The notes under the pieces were generated by a model, which was not told where the DNA came from, ran no database searches, and saw nothing but the letters and a program-made list of their open reading frames with translations. From Mesorhabditis belari (Eukaryota; Nematoda; Chromadorea; Rhabditida; Rhabditidae): DNA of 64,000 nt. The DNA lies in NCBI GenBank assembly GCA_958450365.1, contig CAUEEP010000928.1, forward strand, positions 189,501 through 253,500, read 5' to 3'. Position 1 is the first letter of the stretch; every line of letters starts with the position of its first letter. The translations under genes and the position numbers were made by a program. Positions 1 through 11,843 of the stretch are shown here, one piece after another.

Positions 1-53
1 TAATAACAATTTAATCACACGTGATGGATATCTTATTCTCAAAACATTTTCAG

Positions 54-788
54 CCTCCTCCTACCGAAATCACTTCTTTACACTGTTCACTGTGCAATAC
101 TATGTGTAAGTTATTTTGAAAGCTAACAACAAATCTAAAGATGCAATCCAAATGTTGTACCATTTCCTTTTTAGACTCCACCAATCCAAACTCTCCAAAT
201 AGTGCCGTCATTCTTAAATGTGGTCACGATTTGTGTCAAAATTGCTTTGTCACCGAAAGAGCTCCCGGAAAATTCAAAGTAGTTTCAGTAAATACATTCT
301 AAAACTCTTTATCCAGTTTATTCACTCGACTTCATCTCTTTTCGAACAAAGAAAAGTTCACTGTGTGGTGCAAGAGTTGTCGAAATGATACTATGGGTAA
401 TTCGGGTGAGCCAATGGCACAATTAGCCACAGGTTTTTCATGAATATAAACTCTTTTACAAAAGATCTTTCAGAAGTGATCGATTATCTCGTGAGATCTC
501 GAAAAATGATTAGAAACTCAATTCATGTAAGAAACTGTACCTTTCAAATAATTTAAATGCAAATTCAGCCACTTCATTTTGAGGAACTTTGCCCTCAGAT
601 CGAACGCAACCCAATGGTAAATACCACTGAAATTTGTCAATCTGAAGCTTTAAATTTAGGATCCTTTCTCAAAATATTGTTCAATTTCCTGTGTCGAGAG
701 GGTTAAAGGCCAAAAAGTGGCTCAAATGGTCGCCATCAATTCACCGAAAGCTCCCAAGTTTATCAAAAGAGCTGCCAAACGACAATAA
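54..788 (+). CDS. RING-type zinc finger protein, 3' part (5' end outside window)
   Basis: The window opens inside a plus-strand gene. An exon starts after a TTTTCAG acceptor at 54 and reads HCSLCNTM. The next exon (from about 175) reads KCGHDLCQNCF, and a later one carries WCKSC. Together these give the C-x2-C ... C-G-H-x2-C-x2-C ... C-x2-C pattern of a RING or RING-like zinc-binding domain. Downstream exons read EVIDYLVRSRKMIRNSIH and then a final exon with KYCSISCVERVKGQKV, ending in KFIKRAAKRQ and TAA at 786-788. RING domains usually act as E3 ubiquitin ligases; that role is inferred from the fold only. I do not recognise the specific family. The frame across the intron near 290-320 is not clean in my reading, so one splice site there is uncertain. 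The gene is convergent with the WBP11 gene, whose stop lies about 150 bp downstream. Confidence 0.55.
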
Positions 789-941
789 ATGTTAATCTGT
801 TTTATCACAAAGTTTTTTTTAAATTTCTTATAAAAAACATACAGAAATAATGAACAAAGTGTTTTAAACAGAAAAAAATTTCCACTCAAAACAACAATAA
901 ATACTCGTATTGAAAGTAAATAACTCATGGAAAAGAATATT

Positions 942-2649
942 TTACAATAGACCAGATAATTCTTTCATGAATTCATTGTAGGCTTCATCGGTAGATTTCG
1001 CCGCGTTTGTTTCGGCTGGTCTAGGTGCTCGAGCAAGCTAAATATAGATATGAACATTCAATTAGGCAATTCAAGATAAATAACAAATAGCTGACTTTCG
1101 GTGGGAGATGAGTGGTTGTGTTTGGTTTCTTCTTGAGGACGGTGGGCACTAATTTGGCGGCTTCTCGACGAAGGTCTCTGAGCTGAGGGGCTCCAACAAG
1201 AGTCGTCGGTTGAATGGGACCAATAGATGATGAGCTTGCAGCCGTATTACGAGATCGAATCTAAACAGAACAATAATTGGTCGAATACAATAATATTAAA
1301 TTTAAGTTGTCAAAAGTTACCTGAGGTGCTCCGGAAATAATAGCCACATCAGGAATCACCGGCATTTGCACAGGAATCTGTGGCGGCTGGGCAAAAATGG
1401 CTAAGGGTAGTGGCGGCTTCATAGGTAGGGTTGGAGCTAAATATTTTTGATTATTTTCAAATGATCGAATTATTATTGAACTTTTAGTCAATGAATTTAA
1501 ATAAACGAACGTCTAAGCAATGGATGCGTATTGAATGTTGGTTGCGGAAGGCTGCCAAACCCGGGCACATGACCCAATTCTTCGGGAACTAAACGACCAT
1601 GGAATAAAAATTCTTGCTTAAAAACGCACTTGGTACTGGGTCAAGATTATTGTCATCAAATTCTCCATAGTTGTCCATTTCATCTTCACTTGCACTCAAA
1701 TCAGGTGGTGGACCGCATGGAGGCCCTGGAGGTTTTCTTCGATCACGCGGAAGTTTGAAGCTTCTAAAACATGAAAGATTTTGGAGACAACTAACGATAA
1801 ATGAGCCCGAAGCTGTTCAAATTAAATAACCACTTACACGCTACGTCCCTCCTTTTTCTTTGGTTGTTCATAAGTGCGCGGCCCCATCAGTTGCAGGGTT
1901 CTATCATCACCTAGACAAATCTTTATAAAATTCAATTAGGAAATTCGTCTTACCTTCTTTCATTTCACCATCAGGCAACGGGATAATAGTTGGATCAATC
2001 GATCGTGCAATACGTTCTTGTTCTAAGACATAAAATGTAATAAGTTTCCCAGTCAAACCATACTAAAATTTTACCTGCCAATCGCTTTAAGCTTGCAACT
2101 TGGGCGTAATAGTTTTTCATTGCCTCATTTAATTTTTGAGTTTCATCATCGTCCTAAATAACTGTAATGATTAGAAATTTCTTTGACAACCTTGACAGAA
2201 ATCAGGATAGCTTTTCTTTTCTCAATCACATCAAGAATCGTCTTTTGTTTCTTTCTTAGTACATCAACCGCAAACGTTCTTTCATCAAGACCGAGTACTA
2301 AATTGAAACTTTTATGCAAGCAATCTCTAATCTGAAACATCTCTAAAACATACTCTGTCTTTCAAGCATCAGCATTTTGCGTAGATTTCCAGCGACTTCA
2401 GTGTGCTTAGCAATGGCGACGCGAACCTAAATGACATGGATATTATTTATTGAAGATTGAAAATCTTTAGAAATATCATAAATTCATAAAACTACCTGGT
2501 GTCGCTCTTTTTTATTTTTCTTGATTACGCGTTGACGCTCGGCTTTTCTTGCCTAAAATAAAAAATATATCAACAAGGAGAGTATTACAAACCTGATCTA
2601 CGGGTGCTCGATACTGTTTCCCATGTTTTGTTTTAGAAGTCGAACCCAT
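942..2649 (-). CDS. WBP11: WBP11/Npw38BP-like pre-mRNA splicing factor
   Basis: WBP11 is a nuclear spliceosome-associated protein that binds WW-domain partners through proline-rich stretches. The start at 2649 gives MGSTSKTKHGKQYRAPVDQ, followed by an exon ARKAERQRVIKKNKKERHQ. This is the hallmark N-terminal Wbp11 domain (a PxDQARK motif, then a basic run). Middle exons are charged and coiled-coil-like (about 2146-2340). Exons near 1660-1790 carry KPPGPPCGPPP, the Gly-Pro-Pro tract of the family. The last exon ends STDEAYNEFMKELSGLL then stop at 942-944, nearly the invariant C-terminus of animal WBP11 (xDDAYExFMKEMxGLL). About ten exons with short introns are needed. The gene is the last of a minus-strand series, 297 bp downstream of the EIF2B5 stop, so it could be co-transcribed with it. 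Confidence 0.9.
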
Positions 2650-2945
2650 CTTTCTGTAAAAATACAAGTAGATTGTCGACTATAGTTAATAGCAATAGCG
2701 AAATAGCAACAGGTTCAACAAGAAGCCACAAAAAGCAAATGTCACAGGTGCCTTTCGTACATCTGCGTTTGGTCAACCCGCAAATTAAATTCTGGAAATT
2801 GAAATAAAAACTAGAGACAAGTGTTTGGCTGTCAATTAACATTTCAAAGTACAAAAACAAATAGAATAAAACTTTATTTATAAAAGCCAAGAAAACAAAA
2901 AAAACCCAACAATCTTTATCCAAATCCATTATTTCCTATTCGTCC

Positions 2946-5890
2946 TCATTCATCATCATCATCTTCTTCCTCACTTTCTTCTTTTAACCAATCAATGATT
3001 CGCTTCATTAAAGTCCTTAACGTAAAAATAATGGCCTCAGTATAAAGAAATAATAAAAACAGACGATATTACCTGATTGGGGAGCTCGCATCAAGACTTT
3101 CGTGCCACTCCAATATAGCTGGCGCTTCAAGGATCCCCAATCCGGTCTCGGTATAGAGAAAATGAACCATGTTTGGTAGCGCTTTGTTGAAATCTTCATT
3201 TTGGGCACCGAAACGTTCCTAAATACTTAATGAAGTTTAAAATTGCTCTAAAGCTTACTTCTATAGCCATGAGCATTTGTACTTGACTCTTTTGAGGCTT
3301 GTAGTAATTCGTGAAAAGGCCTTTCCATTTTAAAGCCAACTAAATAGAATCAATTTATCAATAAATTTTGAAAAGATGTACCTCTTTAAAACCAATAAAG
3401 GTTTTGCATGCGTTTAGAAGAATAAATGTCTTGAAGGCGTATTTTGCCACATCCTCCATCGAAATGTTATTTGCGAGTTTGGAAGAATTGATTTCAAGAA
3501 TTAGATTGTTCATCTGAAAAATGGTTAGGTAACACTTTTAAAAGCAACAACCAATTGCGGCGTAAATGATAACTCCAGTATTCGAGTCATGCTGTCGAAA
3601 ATCTAAACTTTATTTAATAAAGGATTGATAGCTCTAAAAAACCTCTTCTTGAAAAACGGCGACCGGCTCAGCTTCAGCTGTTTCTGGACTACTTTCTTCA
3701 TCCGTTAGCACATTTTCATCAACAGAACTAAAGTTTTTTATAAAATCATTATTTTTTTGTAAGCTTTACTCGGCGTGTGAAAATACATCTTCAGCCCCAT
3801 TACCAAGCTTCACTTCTTTCGACCACATTGAATATCCCGATGAAAGCTTCCATAAATAAAATCCTCCTAAAAGCAAAAAAAATAAAATTAGCTTTGTAGA
3901 ATGCCTACCATCAACTCTATCAAAATCGAGACCTTCGTCGTCTTCATCTGGAGCAAACGTGCATAGAGCATATCCAGCAACACTTCTGTTCAGCGGATCA
4001 GCGGGCATTCGAAGCTAAAACAAACTTACAATTGATAAAACATTGAATAACGATTACATTTGATGAAAGAATAGCATATTTCTCCAGTTGATATCCATTT
4101 GGAATCGTAACTGAGTCGCCGATGATAGCATTTTCTAGCAAACATCCCCTTCCGATTCGACAGTTACGCCCAATTATGCAATTTCGTATTCGTGTGCCAA
4201 GCCCTGAAGAATTATTTGAAAAACTCTTTTCGAATAAGTCAAGTTAAATCTCACAAACATTACAAAGTGGGCGACAGGACAATATTCAAGTAAACGAGTG
4301 GGTGGGCAAATGCAAAAATCTTGACAAAAAAGAAAACCATTCTCCGAGTCGGCCCCACCAATCGTCGTGCCGTCGCCCACGACCGAACCAACAACTTTAA
4401 CGGCTTGCTCAATTTTACAACTAGCTCCAACCATTGAACATGAACCAAGAATTGCTTTGCTAAACAGAAAAAATATATGAAACATTAAAATATGCTCACC
4501 TTTGAGTTCCAGCAAGCGATCCAATCTTTTCCTTCTCAACGCCATAATACATATTTTGTCCATTTGAAACAAACACGTACTCATCAGGCTAAGATTCTGT
4601 AATCTAAAACAATTTTTTAATTAAACCTGAAACATATTATCGGGGCAAAGTGGATAAAGCCATCGGTCCATTAAAAGAGCCGAGGCGGTCAAGTACGACT
4701 TGTAATCACTAAAAACGAGCAGTTATTCCAAAATTCCCTACAAGTTTACTTGATTTGGGTAGCACATTCTGATTCATTTAGCACATCAACATGAATGTTA
4801 AGCAGTAGGATTTCCTCGTTAGCAAGGATTTCTCTAAAAGACAATTTAAGAAAAGTTGCGATTAGATGAAATTAACCTAATCGCATCATCTCTTCCTCTG
4901 AAATCGAAGTTTGTGCTGAATTGAACAAGAACGTTTACAGAACAGATGGCAATTCCTGTATCGGTAACATTGTTGCGAATAACCACGTCATCCAAGAAGT
5001 AATTCTGAATTCTTTTCAGTTGTTTTGCTACTTAAAAAACAACCTTGTCGACATCAAACCTAGAAGGATTATCGGCTCGATGGTAGAGAACCAGCTTTCC
5101 ATCAGCCTTTTTCACTCCAATTGTTGCTTTCTCTGGATGACTTGATCTTGAGTAAATTAGAGTCATCACATTGTTGCGATTAGCTTTTCGTCTGGCTCTA
5201 AAGACTTAGATTTAAACGTACTTGCTTAGCGCCTACTACCGGAAATTTTCCACTTGCCGCCTTAATGTTGCATTAGTAAATGTTGCCGGGTTTGTGATAA
5301 GCAGGAAATCAGACTGAAACAAAGCTTTTAATTCAATAGGACAGTAAATTTTTACAGAAATGATCGCCCGTAAGTCCAATTCTCTCAAAGCATCCCCAAT
5401 CGATGCCGGATCTCTGCAACTGATCAGAAGAAATTGTTCGAAGAATGTTCTCCATCTTCTACAACAAAAGCATATACATAAGTAGTCAAAAAAAAATGCT
5501 ACTTACACTTCTGTTGGCTTCAGATAATCCAAATTCTTTTCCGATACCAGCAGAATTATTTTATTGATCTATAATTGATGGGATAAAATAACCACTGTGA
5601 AACATTACCTCAGTTCTGAGAATCCAATCAATGGTGAAATCAATGATTGGAACATTGCACACACGATGTAAGCACTGAAAAACAAACCGATATTTTTTTT
5701 ATACTGAGGCAAATACCCACCCAAGGACCCTGATTGCTCAAAAACGGCGCAAAGCGCGTTTCGTAATGGTCGGCAACGATGACAGCAGTTAACGTGTTCT
5801 GAAACACTTTTTTTAAATGTTAACCACAAAACAAACATCATCTTCTTTCTTTTGGATCGAATCTCTAGCTATCGTCCCTTTCGGAGGCAT
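2946..5890 (-). CDS. EIF2B5: Translation initiation factor eIF2B, epsilon (catalytic) subunit
   Basis: eIF2B epsilon is the catalytic subunit of the cytosolic GDP/GTP exchange factor for eIF2. The start at 5890 gives MPPKGTIARDSIQKKEDD and then NTLTAVIVADHYETRFAP, the start of the nucleotidyltransferase-like domain. Further exons read VPIIDFTIDW, IILLVSEKNLDYLKP, CRDPASIGDALRELDLRAII and DFLLITNPATFTNATLRRQV, all characteristic of this subunit. A left-handed beta-helix region follows (about 4070-4560), with NGQNMYYGVEKEKIGS, CSMVGASCKIEQAV and RNCIIGRNCRIGRG. The C-terminal exons hold the W2/eIF5C domain, which binds eIF2 and ends IIDWLKEESEEEDDDDE with stop at 2946-2948; this acidic tail after a conserved Trp is typical. 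It lies 150 bp downstream of the NUDT9-like gene and 297 bp upstream of WBP11. Confidence 0.92.
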
Positions 5891-6039
5891 CTGTTTAAAT
5901 AACTTTGTAGAGTAGACGACTTTTAATCAAGAATAGGTATACCGGTACTGTTTGTGCAAAATAAACACTTTTGACACTAAAAAGTATGAGCTTGACACGT
6001 TTATTTGCGTAATAATGTAAAAATAACACAAAACAGAAT

Positions 6040-7129
6040 TCAAATTTTGAGATGTTGTCGAAGTATGTTGATAAACTGCACATGTGAAGCGTATAGAGGC
6101 TCGGTCGTCGTGATATCAACCCATTTCACTGCCTTTGCATCATCAGCCGCCTAAAAAAACAAGCTCAAGATAAAATCACCATTGTCAACCTCAAGTTCCA
6201 CGTCATTTAACAACCCGGTTTCGTCATGAAAGTTAACGCAAACCGTCTCCATCCAAGCATTGTCGGTGTTTCGCGGATCATCAACATAGCCCTGCAAAGA
6301 AACATTTAATGCAAATACGCAACTAAACATACCCTATATAATTCTTTTTTGTTCTTCCATAGAGCATCTAATTGTCGAAGATCTTTCCCTCCTAGCGCTT
6401 CTTCGCTAAACTCTCTCTTAAGTGTCGCAGAGATTTCCTCACCAGCATCCACCATCCCTCCTGGTATTGCCCATTCGCCTTAACTTTTGAAAATAAAATG
6501 CTCGCATTTAATGGTTTACCGGTATCATGTCTTTGTATAGCAACAAATTGTACCCTGCCATTTTTGCACCTTGTGACCAATGGATCTGCAGCATGATTTG
6601 GACCCCATCTAAAAATATGTAGGCTATCAGTCGTCAAAAGAAAACTTTACCTGCCTAAGATGCCTCTTCCTTGCAATCCTGTGCGTCCCATTGGATTTAA
6701 AGGACGACCCTTTGAGTCAAATGAATAATTTCTAAAAGAAATCTGTACATTTCAATCGTAGAATTACAACCACTAACACAATGTGTGATATCCGATTTAC
6801 TTTGCCATCAATGTTGTTCCACTTGATGCCCTCTAATTTGTCATCAGAGTATGGCTTTCCAATGGCACTTGAAGCCGTGTAATCGGGAGGACTAAAATAA
6901 AACTAATTAACTAATAGATAAATACCCGTAAGTTTTTAGAAAAGAGTAAAACATACTTGTACTCTGGGTATTCTGTCGACCACTTTATCTTATCCTCAGG
7001 AACTACAAAACGATGGACATTGCTGTGAAGATAAGGAATATCTAAAAACATTTCGGTAAAACAAAGAACAAGTATAAAGTGTGACACATTTGTACCTGTG
7101 TTGCGACACTTTTTATGGATAAATGCCAT
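6040..7129 (-). CDS. NUDT9: NUDT9-like ADP-ribose pyrophosphatase (Nudix hydrolase)
   Basis: This enzyme family hydrolyses ADP-ribose to AMP and ribose-5-phosphate; it also gives the TRPM2 channel its sensor domain. The exon at 6600-6700 reads [20 protein letters not shown], a signature of the NUDT9 group. The Nudix box follows at about 6395-6480: [16 protein letters not shown], then [14 protein letters not shown]. It keeps the G-x5-E and RE-x2-EE residues, as in active NUDT9 and unlike the degenerate TRPM2 box. The N-terminal exon has [20 protein letters not shown]. The last exon reads [15 protein letters not shown] and ends ILRQHLKI with stop at 6040-6042. The start is taken at 7129 ([11 protein letters not shown]); an in-frame Met at 7171 is an alternative. 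No clear mitochondrial presequence is visible. The C. elegans counterpart is, from memory, ndx-6. Confidence 0.9.
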
Positions 7130-7771
7130 TGTTTGTTTGCACAACAGATGATTCCAAATCGGCATACACAAAGTACTGAAAAATTAAAAATTTTGGAGAA
7201 TATAAAACGGAAACGACGATACAAAGGAGGATGCCAAGAAAAAAATAGAAAAAGTTTAAAAAAATCGAAGTCGAAATGCTAAAATCTTCATGGGCAGAAA
7301 AAGAGAAATTTATTAGTTTTGTTTTATACCAGCTTACTTCAGCATATTGGAAATTTAACTCGTAAACTGAATATTTTCCCATTTATGATTGGTATTTTTC
7401 CACGATTATTTGCTAGGCTGATCATTTTTTCAGCACAAGACCCCGTTGTGGTGGAGCATATTTTGAAGATTCTATACACGATACTAGTAGGTACGTGGGT
7501 TGTTGATGAGCGGAGGAGATTCAGTCCCCCCCCCGTCTACAACATCAGGTCACATTGTATTGTTACTGTTGAAACGTGCGGAGATCGTGGAGTGATATTT
7601 AACTTCCTCGTCTATATATCCCTACATTTGCCTCTTCTGCAACGGTTACTCATTGCATGCGCGTATCTAATAAGAAATGGTTTGGAGTTACAACAAATTG
7701 CAATAATAGGTCAAATACCCGATCACCAAAAAAAACAGGATGTAGACAGTTTTATACATCTCATGTCATTT
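7130..7771. other. Gap between SWT1 and the NUDT9-like gene, with a plus-strand ORF
   Basis: About 640 bp lie between two minus-strand genes. A 171-codon open frame runs on the plus strand at 7319-7834, overlapping the last SWT1 exon antisense. It has no recognisable motif, contains a poly-C run near 7530 and shows no clear splice signals. I treat it as chance, but it is the longest unexplained open frame in the gene-dense part of the window. Confidence 0.3.
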
Positions 7772-9789
7772 TCAATCAACGTCAATGATATGATCAAAAT
7801 AGTTGGGCCTGAGATCGTAACTTTCATCAGTTGAAAATTTTTCAAGTACTGCAAGCACGTCTGGATGATGCCAATACAGATACCCATACAATTTCCATCG
7901 TTCAGGTGAAGGCCCCATTTTCTATAAATTATTCAACCGAGTTAGATATAGCGTTCAGAAAAACAAACTTCCAATTCATGGCTTGACCCATCAAGCCATT
8001 GAAAACTCCTCTCAAGAGCATGTAGAAATTTATTAAAACACTGTTGCCCATTTCGATGTATAGATCTAAACTGGTCATTGTGGCATAAAGATAGTAAGAC
8101 TGACCGCGTCAAAGCTCTACGTAAATCTTGCATGTTTGCTGCAAGTTCCACCTTGTAACCGTACCTTTGCGAGTCACTAAAACAATATCGTTTAGTGGAG
8201 AGACATACGATCTAGTTTACCAAAATCGCTTCATCAACTCCTCCACAACCGATTCCATAATAAATTTGAAAGCTGCGACTCGATTTGAATATTCATCCGT
8301 TGGATTTGGTCTCATTGGAGCAGGTGCTTGTCCTTTTGATGTAGAATCAAAAGCTGACGGCCAATTGCTTATTGAAGCTTTCAATTTGGCTTGAATCTTT
8401 TCAAGAAGATCCTTGTTTATGGATGGATTTAGATTTGATCTAGAGCCGCTTCGAGTTGCTTTATCCATCAACGTTTGCTTCAGAAACTGAGAGAAAATGT
8501 TCTGCTGAATAGAGTCTTACCCACCTCAACCCCAGTACTTGACACCCCAGAATCCGAGTACGAGTTAGTACGGACAGCTAATATATTGTCTTCAGTAAGT
8601 AAAGCAACATTGAACTCGTCATGCTCCTTGCCTGTAATTTTTCTACTGCACACTTACATCAATTGAGATTACCGCACCAATTTGAGCCAACTCAAGAGCA
8701 CTTGCAAGAATTTTACTGTCATTATCTGGAAGATTGAGTTTATCTCGTCGTCTCAAAGCCTAAAAATTTGCTAGAATTTTACTTTGAATAAACTTCAAAC
8801 GTGTTCCAAGATGAGCAAAGGAGAATATAAAGTGGAAGTAATTGTGGTAACAGATCGAAGATAACGGTTGAGAGCGGAAACTACTTTCTGGAAACACAAT
8901 GAATTTAGCTTGCGAAGAAGACAAAACTCTGAACTGGGGATCATTCTTTCGATAGTCGAGTTCACCTTGCACTTCAATTGGAATAAAAGTGACAACTTGA
9001 TCTGAAAATAGGTAAATTTGAAGCAGCTCAACAAAACAACAGACGTTCAATCAAAAATTGAATTATATCTGGCTCTTTCAATAAAGAACATGTATCGCAT
9101 ACAACCAAGAAATCTTGTTCATAAAACTAAATGGATTCATTGGATTGAGATTATCGAATATTGATCTTACCAAATCTGCATTTTTAGAAGTACTAGGAAT
9201 TGAAGTGACCTCCATCACAAGATCGTCAAAAGTGCGTTTAGCTCCGTTAAGCAATTCTCTCCTTTTCACAGTTTTCTTTCTCACTTTTGAGGTTGATTCA
9301 AGAATTGGAGTTTTTCTAAAATAATTGCTTTGAATATTTCTCAATTTACATACCTTTTAGAAGAGGTTTTTCCTTTTTCCTTTTTCGAAAGCGGTGGTTG
9401 GGGTATCTGTAAGAATATTCTTTTGCTTTTGCTACAATTAGAATTGTCTACTTGCAATGCATCCTCATCAGTTGGACGTTTCCAAATCGACTTTTCAAGT
9501 TTCGGTTGCACATAATAAAGTTTCCCTCTTGTCTTTGATTCAAAACAAATCCATGGATACGAAAGATTCGTCTCCGTGTAAACTCGTTGCATTCTCTGAA
9601 ATAGAATCACTGTAATCGCAAAATTTCATTTAAAATATATACCTCAGTTTTTGTTGATGGGAATTCCCACTGAGTTGTGTCATTTGTTGGATTGACATAA
9701 TAGAGTAATGGAGTTGAATCCTTTTCAAGCGCATATGCAATCCATGGATAAGACAATCCGACTATTTCAACACGTTTTGGGATTGTCAT
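7772..9789 (-). CDS. SWT1: SWT1-like protein: two WW-like motifs and a PIN RNase domain
   Basis: Yeast Swt1 is a PIN-domain endoribonuclease linked to nuclear mRNP quality control. The start at 9789 gives MTIPKRVEIVGLSYPWIAYA (an in-frame Met at 9828 is an alternative). Two WW-like modules follow, at about 9655-9770 (YPWIAYA...LLYYVNPTNDTTQWEFP) and 9480-9570 (YPWICFE...KLYYVQPKLEKSIWKRP). A basic linker at 9090-9340 comes next. The PIN domain begins at about 9110 with LVVCDTCSLLKEPDIIQFL, which carries the first catalytic Asp. It continues with VVTFIPIEVQGELDYRK (about 8950) and LPDNDSKILASALELAQIG (about 8700), and the last acidic part ISIDTEDNILAVRTNS lies at 8560-8660. The C-terminal exons end HIIDVD with stop at 7772-7774; that part is helical-looking and I do not recognise it beyond the family. 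The PIN assignment is firm; the name SWT1 is the best family match. Confidence 0.75.
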
Positions 9790-9976
9790 TTTTAACCGGA
9801 TAAACTGAAAGTTCTCCTTTGAAATCAAATAAATTTCTATTAATTGCTAAACGACACAAGATCACATTGATAAGCTTTAGGTAGTCAAATTGCAAACACA
9901 ACACAATAGACGATGAAATGAGAGTCGTTTTTTTCATTCTTTATTTCATTTTTACATTTTGTACAATGAAAGCCAT

Positions 9977-10791
9977 TCATATTTGTCGATTTGATTCAAA
10001 GTTTTTCAGAAATTCGCTTTCCTTTTCCGTGATTGTCTCGTTGAGTGCTTTCAATGCAAGGATTATTTCACCCTAAACTTTTTTATTAATCAAATCACTA
10101 AATATTCTTGATTAGGCGAGTTATTCGAGTCTCTTTCGTTTCTTTTTTTTCAAATTTATCTCTTATATTCCTGTTTATTCTTTATTGCTATTATTGAATG
10201 TTACCCACTTTTTGTCGTTGAATCGTCGTGTCCTCTTGGCGTCTCTTTTGGTCATTTTCTAGCTGAGCTATTGTTATTTCAAAATATTTCCAAATCTCTG
10301 TTTACCTGAGTCAATTTTTGTCGTAAACTTGTTGGATCTCTTTTTGCAAATAGGGAAATGATTTCGGGCGTTTGGAATGCTTGACTTATCGCTGATCGAA
10401 TCGCCTGTAAAATCATCAATTTCTTTTTTTTTCTGCATCATTACCCACCAATTTTGTTGCTGCAATTTGATCGAGTGAAGTGTTATCTCCACTCTTGAAC
10501 TTTTCCAGTGATTGGCCAAGTTCCTGAAAAATCTTACTTAATTTTCTCACCAAATTCGTCTCTTATATTCCTGTTTTATCTTTATTGAATGAACCTTTAA
10601 TTGTTCAAAGGTGTCTGCCTTCATAGCTTCATATTCTTCAATAGCCATCACCGATCTGCCAAAAAAAACGATGGGAATACGATATTTTGGGGTGCATCAA
10701 AATCTGACCTTGATTCCTCCAAATCGCCAAGTTGGTCGAATAATCGTTGCAGTTGTTGTTGCAGATTTTTAATTAAAGTTTCGTCACTCAT
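9977..10791 (-). CDS. LZIC: LZIC (leucine zipper and ICAT-domain protein)
   Basis: LZIC carries an ICAT-homologous C-terminal domain; its molecular role is poorly known. The start at 10791 gives MSDETLIKNLQQQLQRLFDQ and then LGDLEES, the leucine-zipper-like N-terminal helix. The next exons read EEYEAMKADTFEQLKELGQS, then LEKFKSGDNTSLDQIAATKL, then AIRSAISQAFQTPEIISLFA and KRDPTSLRQKLTQ. The last is nearly the vertebrate sequence [20 protein letters not shown]. The ICAT-like end reads ILALKALNETITEKESEFL and the stop is at 9977-9979. The length (about 180 residues, six short exons) matches the family. It lies about 1.05 kb downstream of the let-19 stop and about 150-190 bp upstream of SWT1, so it may share a transcription unit with them. 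Confidence 0.9.
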
Positions 10792-10859
10792 TTTAAATTT
10801 TGAAGAAAATAGCTGCACTTTTTGTTGCTTTTGATAAAGAATGGATTGTTAAAGAGTGG

Positions 10860-11843
10860 ATAAAAACGCGTCGCGGTCGACTATATTTTAAAAAAAAGCG
10901 GCCTGTACTTTGTATGTTCACATTAATGTGCATTTTCTATCACACTCAAATTAAGCGTTTCGATTTTTCCTTTTAAATAGCACCAAACAAAAAGAAAGAA
11001 AGAAAGAACGACTAAAATTGGTGCGTCAGAAAGTGTGCTTTTGACTTCGCACGAAGTACGGTAAGTGTACAATGTGTTTCTCTCGTTATCTAAACGATAT
11101 TTGCTCACAAATTAACGAGATAAATAGATTTATACCTTATAAACACAAAAAGAATATTCTGATATGAAATCTCAAAAATGTAACAAACGTTCAAAGACTG
11201 AACACACGAGAAAAAATAAACAACAGACATAAATAGAAGCAAGTCAAATGAAATGGAAAGGAAATACGAATCAAATAAACACAAAGTTTTATAGAAGATT
11301 CTATGTGAGAGAGAGAGAGCCGCTCTTCTATTGTACTCAACGATCAACGTGTGGGCAAAAAAAAATTTTAAAAAAAGCTCAATAACAAATTCTTTAATTT
11401 ACCGTAAAGAGTACCCACAAAAAAAAGGATAAAAATGAAATAAACCAGGTAGTTTTCTATATTTCCTATCAGATTTCCTCATTTTTTTTTAAAGATATTT
11501 GTCTACCCGCTGCTAATTGGTGTTTAGGAAAAAAAAGAGGGATAGTGCCATGATAAGAGATCAAAAATAATAACAAATAATTGATATAAAATTTTCGAAT
11601 TTTAGAAAAGAAATAAAATTGATATAAAACGAAATTATTGTAATGGAGTTGAGCTTGAGGAATTGAATAGATCACCGAGAGTTATCAAGGAAAATGAATA
11701 ACAAAAATTGGGAAGAATTATTTGGGAAGTAAAAAGAAATGCACGATTATCAAAGAAAGAAATGATCACAGAATAGGTAATGGATATCTTTGGAGATCGA
11801 TGAGGGGTTGAGGGGAAAGGAGACGAGGAGACGGAGCAGATAT
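10860..11843. other. Let-19 3' flank / intergenic, no gene seen
   Basis: This is very AT-rich sequence between the let-19 stop (11844) and the LZIC start (10791). It holds a short GA run at 11305-11320. The several open frames on the minus strand are low-complexity and show no conserved motif. It probably carries the let-19 3' UTR and an intercistronic region. Confidence 0.5.
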
